Source: Arthrobacter burdickii
Lineage (GTDB): Bacteria; Actinomycetota; Actinomycetes; Actinomycetales; Micrococcaceae
Direction of reading: 5' to 3'
Assembly: GCF_030433645.1 (NCBI RefSeq)
Contig: NZ_JAROCG010000001.1
Location: forward strand, 2,914,001 to 2,978,000
DNA length: 64,000 nucleotides
Below, in pieces: positions 60,187-64,000 of this stretch (positions are counted from its first letter, which is position 1; each line of letters begins with the position of its first letter). The position numbers and the translations under genes are program-made. The notes under the pieces are model-generated. The model had not been told where the DNA came from, made no database searches, and saw only the letters and a program-made list of their open reading frames with translations.

Positions 60187-60486
60187 TCAGCCCTCGCAGT
60201 CCATGCAGTACAGCTGCCCGCCCCTGTCGAGGGCGATCTGCGAGCGGTGGCGTACGAGGAAGCACGAGGCGCAGGTGAACTCATCCGCCTGGGCCGCCAG
60301 GATCTCCACCGAGATCTCCTCGCTGGAGAGATCCGCCCCCGGCAGGTCGAACGAGTCGGCCGCTGCCAGTTCGTCCTCGTCGATCAGTGCCGTCTGGAGG
60401 ACCGGAAGGTGCCTCTTGAACTCGTCGACCTGGGTGTCGCCCTCGTCACCCGCCGCCGTGCGCGGCGCGTCGTAGTCTGTCGCCAT
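60187..60486 (-). CDS. DUF4193 zinc-ribbon protein
   Basis: A 99-residue acidic protein with a C-terminal four-Cys ribbon (FTCASCFLVRHRSQI...LYCMDCEG). The start MATDYDAPR is typical of the DUF4193 family, found across actinobacteria next to DUF3093. It may bind zinc; a role in transcription is only a guess from the ribbon. Confidence 0.9.
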   Translation of the reverse strand: MATDYDAPRTAAGDEGDTQVDEFKRHLPVLQTALIDEDELAAADSFDLPGADLSSEEISVEILAAQADEFTCASCFLVRHRSQIALDRGGQLYCMDCEG

Positions 60487-60698
60487 ACCTGTTCTCTTCC
60501 ACTCCCTGATCTCCGGCCATCTATTCGGCCACATGTGCGGGCATCCTGCAAGGTGCCTCCACGGCTCCCATAACGCCGGGAGCCCGGAATTTGTGCCCGC
60601 TGCCACGGCGACGGCCGCCACACCTTCCCTCGTAGTAGGAATGGGTGCCATTCAGTGGCAGAGTTTCACCTAGGAATCATTGTCGGCTGGAGGAATAG

Positions 60699-62084
60699 AT
60701 GCAGGAGTTACGCCTGGTGGGTGTGGATGGCGAGCATCTGCTGTTGAGCGGCGAGCAGGGCACGTCCTACCGGCTGCCCATCGACGACGAACTGCGGGCC
60801 GCGAGCACCACGGCCGGCCCGGAAGCGCCGGCCCCCGCAGTCCCGGAGGAACCTCGCCGGAAACCCCCGAAACCTCCGGTCCACCTGACGCCCCGGGATA
60901 TCCAGGCACGCATCCGCTCCGGTGCGACGGCGGAACAGGTCGCTGCCGAATCCGGCCTCGACCTGGCGCACGTGCAGCGCTACGAGGGTCCCGTCCGCGC
61001 CGAGCGCGACTACGTGGCCTACCTCGCGCAGCGCGTCGAGGTGGCGTCGCCCCTGCCGAGCCACGACGGCTACCGATCCGCCTTCGGTGACAGCCCCGCA
61101 CTGCTCGGGGACATGGTCGCGTTCCGGGTGCAGAGCTACGGGGTGGACCTCGGATCCCTCGAGTGGGACTCGTGGCGCCGTCCCGACGGCTCATGGCACG
61201 TCGAGGCGTCCTTCGACCTGCCGGAAGGCTCCAAGGTGGATCTGGGCGAGCAGCCGCCCGCCCAGTGGACCTACAACCCGACCCGCAAGACCGTCACCAA
61301 CGGCAACCGGTGGGCGCAGGTGCTCAGCGAACTCGAGCCGCTCGACACCCCCCTGCCGTCCCGCCGGCTCAGCGCGGTCGCCGACCGCGTCTTCGATTTC
61401 GAGGCGGAGAAGGCGGCCGAGGCGCCGGACGGGACTCCTGCCGACCAGGACGGCCTGCTGGACGTCCTCCGGTCGCGGCGCGGACAGCGCCTCGGCGCCG
61501 ACGAGGAAGGCGACGACGCCCTTGCGGCGCTGTTGTCGCGGGGCGGGATTCCTGCCGCGCACCCCCGGGACGAGGACGCCACGGGCCAGGACGGAGCGGA
61601 GGACCAGGACGACCCGGTCCATGGTTTGGCGCTCGCCCCTTCCTCGGCAATCGGAAGCGCCGGCAGGGACGACGACAGCGGCAACGACGACAGCGACGGC
61701 GGGCTCGACGCTGGAGCCGATGGTGACGTGCTCGAGGGCGCCGCCCCTGATGAGACCCACCACGACGACGGAACGCCGAGGCTGTACGACGGCGTCAGCA
61801 CGGAGACGCGCGAGATCAGCATCTTCGCGCAGCCCACCCGCAGGCTGCAGCCCCCCGCGGCAGCACGGCAAGGAGCCGACGCCGGGGTATCCGGCGGCGG
61901 GAGCCGCCCAGCGGGCAGGAACTCCGGCAAGGACACGAGCGGTAGTTCCAGCAGGGACACGGGTGCTGATTCCGGCACCGAGACCGGCAAGGGCGCTGAG
62001 GCCAGCCCGGAGCGCCGCGTCAAGCCGAAGCGGTCCAGCGTCCCGAGCTGGGACGACATCGTCTTCGGACGCAAGGGCGAATAG
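60699..62084 (+). CDS. sepH: septation protein SepH
   Basis: Cell-division factor that stimulates FtsZ assembly in actinobacteria. The N-terminal DUF3071 domain begins MQELRLVGVDGEHLLLSGEQ and includes YRLPIDDELRAA and the helix-turn-helix segment ARIRSGATAEQVAAESGLDL. A long disordered acidic C-terminal half (from about residue 230) ends with a conserved VPSWDDIVFG. 461 residues. No FtsZ gene is in this window. Confidence 0.92.
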   Translation: MQELRLVGVDGEHLLLSGEQGTSYRLPIDDELRAASTTAGPEAPAPAVPEEPRRKPPKPPVHLTPRDIQARIRSGATAEQVAAESGLDLAHVQRYEGPVRAERDYVAYLAQRVEVASPLPSHDGYRSAFGDSPALLGDMVAFRVQSYGVDLGSLEWDSWRRPDGSWHVEASFDLPEGSKVDLGEQPPAQWTYNPTRKTVTNGNRWAQVLSELEPLDTPLPSRRLSAVADRVFDFEAEKAAEAPDGTPADQDGLLDVLRSRRGQRLGADEEGDDALAALLSRGGIPAAHPRDEDATGQDGAEDQDDPVHGLALAPSSAIGSAGRDDDSGNDDSDGGLDAGADGDVLEGAAPDETHHDDGTPRLYDGVSTETREISIFAQPTRRLQPPAAARQGADAGVSGGGSRPAGRNSGKDTSGSSSRDTGADSGTETGKGAEASPERRVKPKRSSVPSWDDIVFGRKGE

Positions 62085-62245
62085 CGGGCTACGGACCTGC
62101 CCGGCAGGCGGCGGAACCGTCTGGCGGACGCGGCGCTGCCTCACGCCTGCCGGTGCCTCACGCCCGCGCTAACGGACGCTGGCTGATGCCCGCGCCACCG
62201 GACCGCGCCCCCTGACAACCGCGTCGCCTGACTGGTGGGCTGAGC

Positions 62246-63034
62246 TCAGGAGCGGACGCCGGGCTCCGCGTCCTGCAGTTGGTTTCCCCTGGTCCCGAGC
62301 TGCCCGGCCGGACTCGCGTCGAAGGGCAGCGGCGCCTCGTTGGAGAAGAGCGACGGCGACGTCCGTGACGTCTGCCGGCGCATGTGGTGCCGCCGGCAGA
62401 GGGTCTCGTAGCCGACGGTCGGTGCCGGGCCCGCACCCGCTTGGTGTCCGGTCGCAGGACCGGCATCCAGGTCGAAGGGTCGGTCGAGGGTCTGGTCGAG
62501 GGGCTGGTCGACGTCCCCCACGACCATCTGGTCGCCCTCGACCACCATGACGCCGTCGACCGTGCGCGCGTTGTGCGTGGCGCGCTTGCCGCACCAGCAC
62601 AGCGCCTCGACCTGCAGGACCTGGACACGGTCCGCGAGCTCGATGAGCCGCTGCGACCCGGGGAAGAGGCGCGTACGGAAATCCGAGGTAATGCCGAAGC
62701 TGAAGACGTCGATGTCCATCTCGTCGACGACGCGCGCGAGCTGGTCGATCTGGTCCACCGTGTAGAACTGGGCCTCGTCGCAGATCACGTAGTCGATCCG
62801 CGCCCCCATGGTCTGCCGCAGGGTCAGCTCGACCCAGAAGTCGGTCTCCGGGAAGACCTCCACGGCCGGCACCTGCAGGCCGAGGCGGCTCGAGATCATC
62901 GATTCGCCGGCACGGTCATGGGAACTGAACAACACTCCCCGGCGACCGCGCGCCTTGTGGTTGTGGTCCATCTGGAGCGCGAGCGTGGATTTCCCGCAGT
63001 CCATGGTGCCCGAGAAGAACAACAGCTCAGCCAC
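62246..63034 (-). CDS. tdk: thymidine kinase
   Basis: Type II thymidine kinase of the salvage pathway. P-loop FFSGTMDCGKSTLAL, the DEAQFY motif with the catalytic Glu, and a zinc site made by CWCGKRA and later C-R-R-H-H. The sequence after residue 220 is an unusual low-similarity extension, giving 262 residues against about 200 in the core family. It overlaps the phosphodiesterase gene by eight bases. Confidence 0.93.
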   Translation of the reverse strand: MAELLFFSGTMDCGKSTLALQMDHNHKARGRRGVLFSSHDRAGESMISSRLGLQVPAVEVFPETDFWVELTLRQTMGARIDYVICDEAQFYTVDQIDQLARVVDEMDIDVFSFGITSDFRTRLFPGSQRLIELADRVQVLQVEALCWCGKRATHNARTVDGVMVVEGDQMVVGDVDQPLDQTLDRPFDLDAGPATGHQAGAGPAPTVGYETLCRRHHMRRQTSRTSPSLFSNEAPLPFDASPAGQLGTRGNQLQDAEPGVRS

Positions 63035-64000
63035 GGCCGGCCCCCTTGCTACTCCCCCGGCGCGAACCGCCGCCGGCAGGTTTATTGAGTGTCAACAGCG
63101 GGATCTCGCGCTCCGCCCGCGTCAGCGAGCCGTGCTGCCCCACCATCTCGAACGCGCCGGGCTGCACGCGCCGCCCGTCGATGAGGGCGATGCCCTCGCG
63201 TGCCAGGACGAGGAGGTCCCCGATGCGCGGCACCACGGAATCCGCCACGGCGCCGAAGTATCCCCCTGCGATGGCCTCGTCCCGGGTCAGCACCCACGCG
63301 CGGGACCCGAAAGCCTCGTGCCAGCGCAGCGCCAGCGCGTCGCGGTTCCTGCTGGTGAGCGCCGGGTCGAGGTAGAGGTGGAGCATGCGGGCTTCGCCGC
63401 CCGTGTGGGCCACGCCCTCGACGAGCTCCGGGCGCTCCGAATAGTCGATGCGCTGGGAGGGAGGGACGTCCACCATCCCGTGGTCGGCGGTCAGCAGCAG
63501 CAGCGTGTCGGGCGGCACCCGGCGGGCGAGGAGCTTCAGCGCGGCGTCCAGGTCCTCCAGCCTCCGCAGCCACTCCCGGGAGTCGACGCCGTGCCGGTGG
63601 CCCGCCTTGTCCAGGTCGTTGAGGTAGAAGTACATGAGCGTGCGCGGCGCCTTCGCCAGGTGTTCCGCGGCCGCCTCGATCTGTGCGTGGATGGTGTCCG
63701 CTCCGACGAACGTCCCTCCACGCAGCGCCGCCCGCGTCATGGGTGAGTCGGCGAAGCGGGGCTGGCTGACCGTCACGACCGGCAGGTGCGCCGCCACCCG
63801 TTCGAAGACGGTGGCGTGGGGTTGCCAGGCACGGGGGTCGACGCCGTCGTCCCAGCCCCCCAGCATGTTGACCACCCTCCCCTGCGCGGGGTCAAGGACG
63901 TCGTACCCCACCAGGCCGTGCTGCCCCGGGGGGAGGCCCGTGCCCAGGCTGGCGAGCGACGCCGCCGTGGTGGACGGGAACGCGGAGGAGAGCACGCGCG
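63027..64000 (-). CDS. nucleotide pyrophosphatase/phosphodiesterase family protein, start cut by window edge
   Basis: Alkaline-phosphatase-superfamily enzyme. The visible part has SSAFPSTTAASLASLGTGLP (the Thr nucleophile in PSTT), HGLVGYDVLD, YLNDLDKAGHRHG and TADHGMVDVP, with the metal-binding Asp and His residues. The frame is open to the right edge, so the N-terminus, with the first metal Asp, is missing. The substrate is uncertain; phosphodiester or nucleotide. Confidence 0.88.
   Translation of the reverse strand, partial: RVLSSAFPSTTAASLASLGTGLPPGQHGLVGYDVLDPAQGRVVNMLGGWDDGVDPRAWQPHATVFERVAAHLPVVTVSQPRFADSPMTRAALRGGTFVGADTIHAQIEAAAEHLAKAPRTLMYFYLNDLDKAGHRHGVDSREWLRRLEDLDAALKLLARRVPPDTLLLLTADHGMVDVPPSQRIDYSERPELVEGVAHTGGEARMLHLYLDPALTSRNRDALALRWHEAFGSRAWVLTRDEAIAGGYFGAVADSVVPRIGDLLVLAREGIALIDGRRVQPGAFEMVGQHGSLTRAEREIPLLTLNKPAGGGSRRGSSKGAGRG

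Overview
The window comes from a high-GC actinobacterium, most likely an Arthrobacter-like member of the Micrococcaceae. The host half keeps typical actinobacterial gene order: rplU-rpmA-obg-proB-proA-nadD-rsfS, and a dxs / TRAM methyltransferase / potassium transporter / ceoB-ceoC / DUF3159 / DUF3710 / dut / DUF3093 / DUF4193 run that resembles the Rv2682c-Rv2699c region of Mycobacterium tuberculosis. It also carries the actinobacterial division gene sepH. The genus call rests on gene content and style, not on a database search.

Bases 1-1237 are the right-hand part of an IS256-family insertion sequence whose transposase runs off the left edge. Bases 1238 to about 36065 are the late half of a siphovirus-type prophage integrated in a tRNA-Ala(GGC) gene; the integrase sits beside the tRNA. 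The early genes (repressor, replication) and attL are not in view and should lie to the left. Late genes run rightwards in the usual order: small terminase, large terminase, portal, MuF-like protein, protease-scaffold, decoration protein, capsid, connectors, tail terminator, tail tube, frameshifted chaperone, tape measure, baseplate and receptor-binding proteins, endolysin, holin. Scattered through this forward cassette are reverse-strand or low-GC genes, mostly for small single-membrane-span or cysteine-rich proteins. They are the least explained part of the window. Between the lysis genes and the integrase lies a second accessory block: a cell-surface acyltransferase, small unknown genes, a two-span coiled-coil membrane protein and an excisionase-like gene broken by an amber codon.

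From about 36.0 kb the host chromosome follows. Most genes from tRNA-Ala to dxs are on the minus strand: ribosomal proteins L21/L27 and ObgE, proline synthesis (ProB, ProA), NAD synthesis (NadD), ribosome silencing (RsfS), a TPP-riboswitch-controlled ThiD-TenA fusion, a large RNase E/G and DXS for isoprenoids. From 53.5 to 57 kb a KimA-like transporter faces two TrkA-type proteins (CeoB, CeoC), forming a potassium module. The right end has dUTPase, SepH, thymidine kinase and a phosphodiesterase cut by the window edge.

The observations most worth checking are the set of membrane and zinc-type accessory genes in the prophage, three of which share an anchor plus beta-rich layout; a near-consensus promoter firing antisense through one of them; the amber-interrupted excisionase-like gene; a virion NodB-like deacetylase with an altered metal motif and a 120-bp internal duplication; and the undescribed coiled-coil membrane protein beside the integrase.
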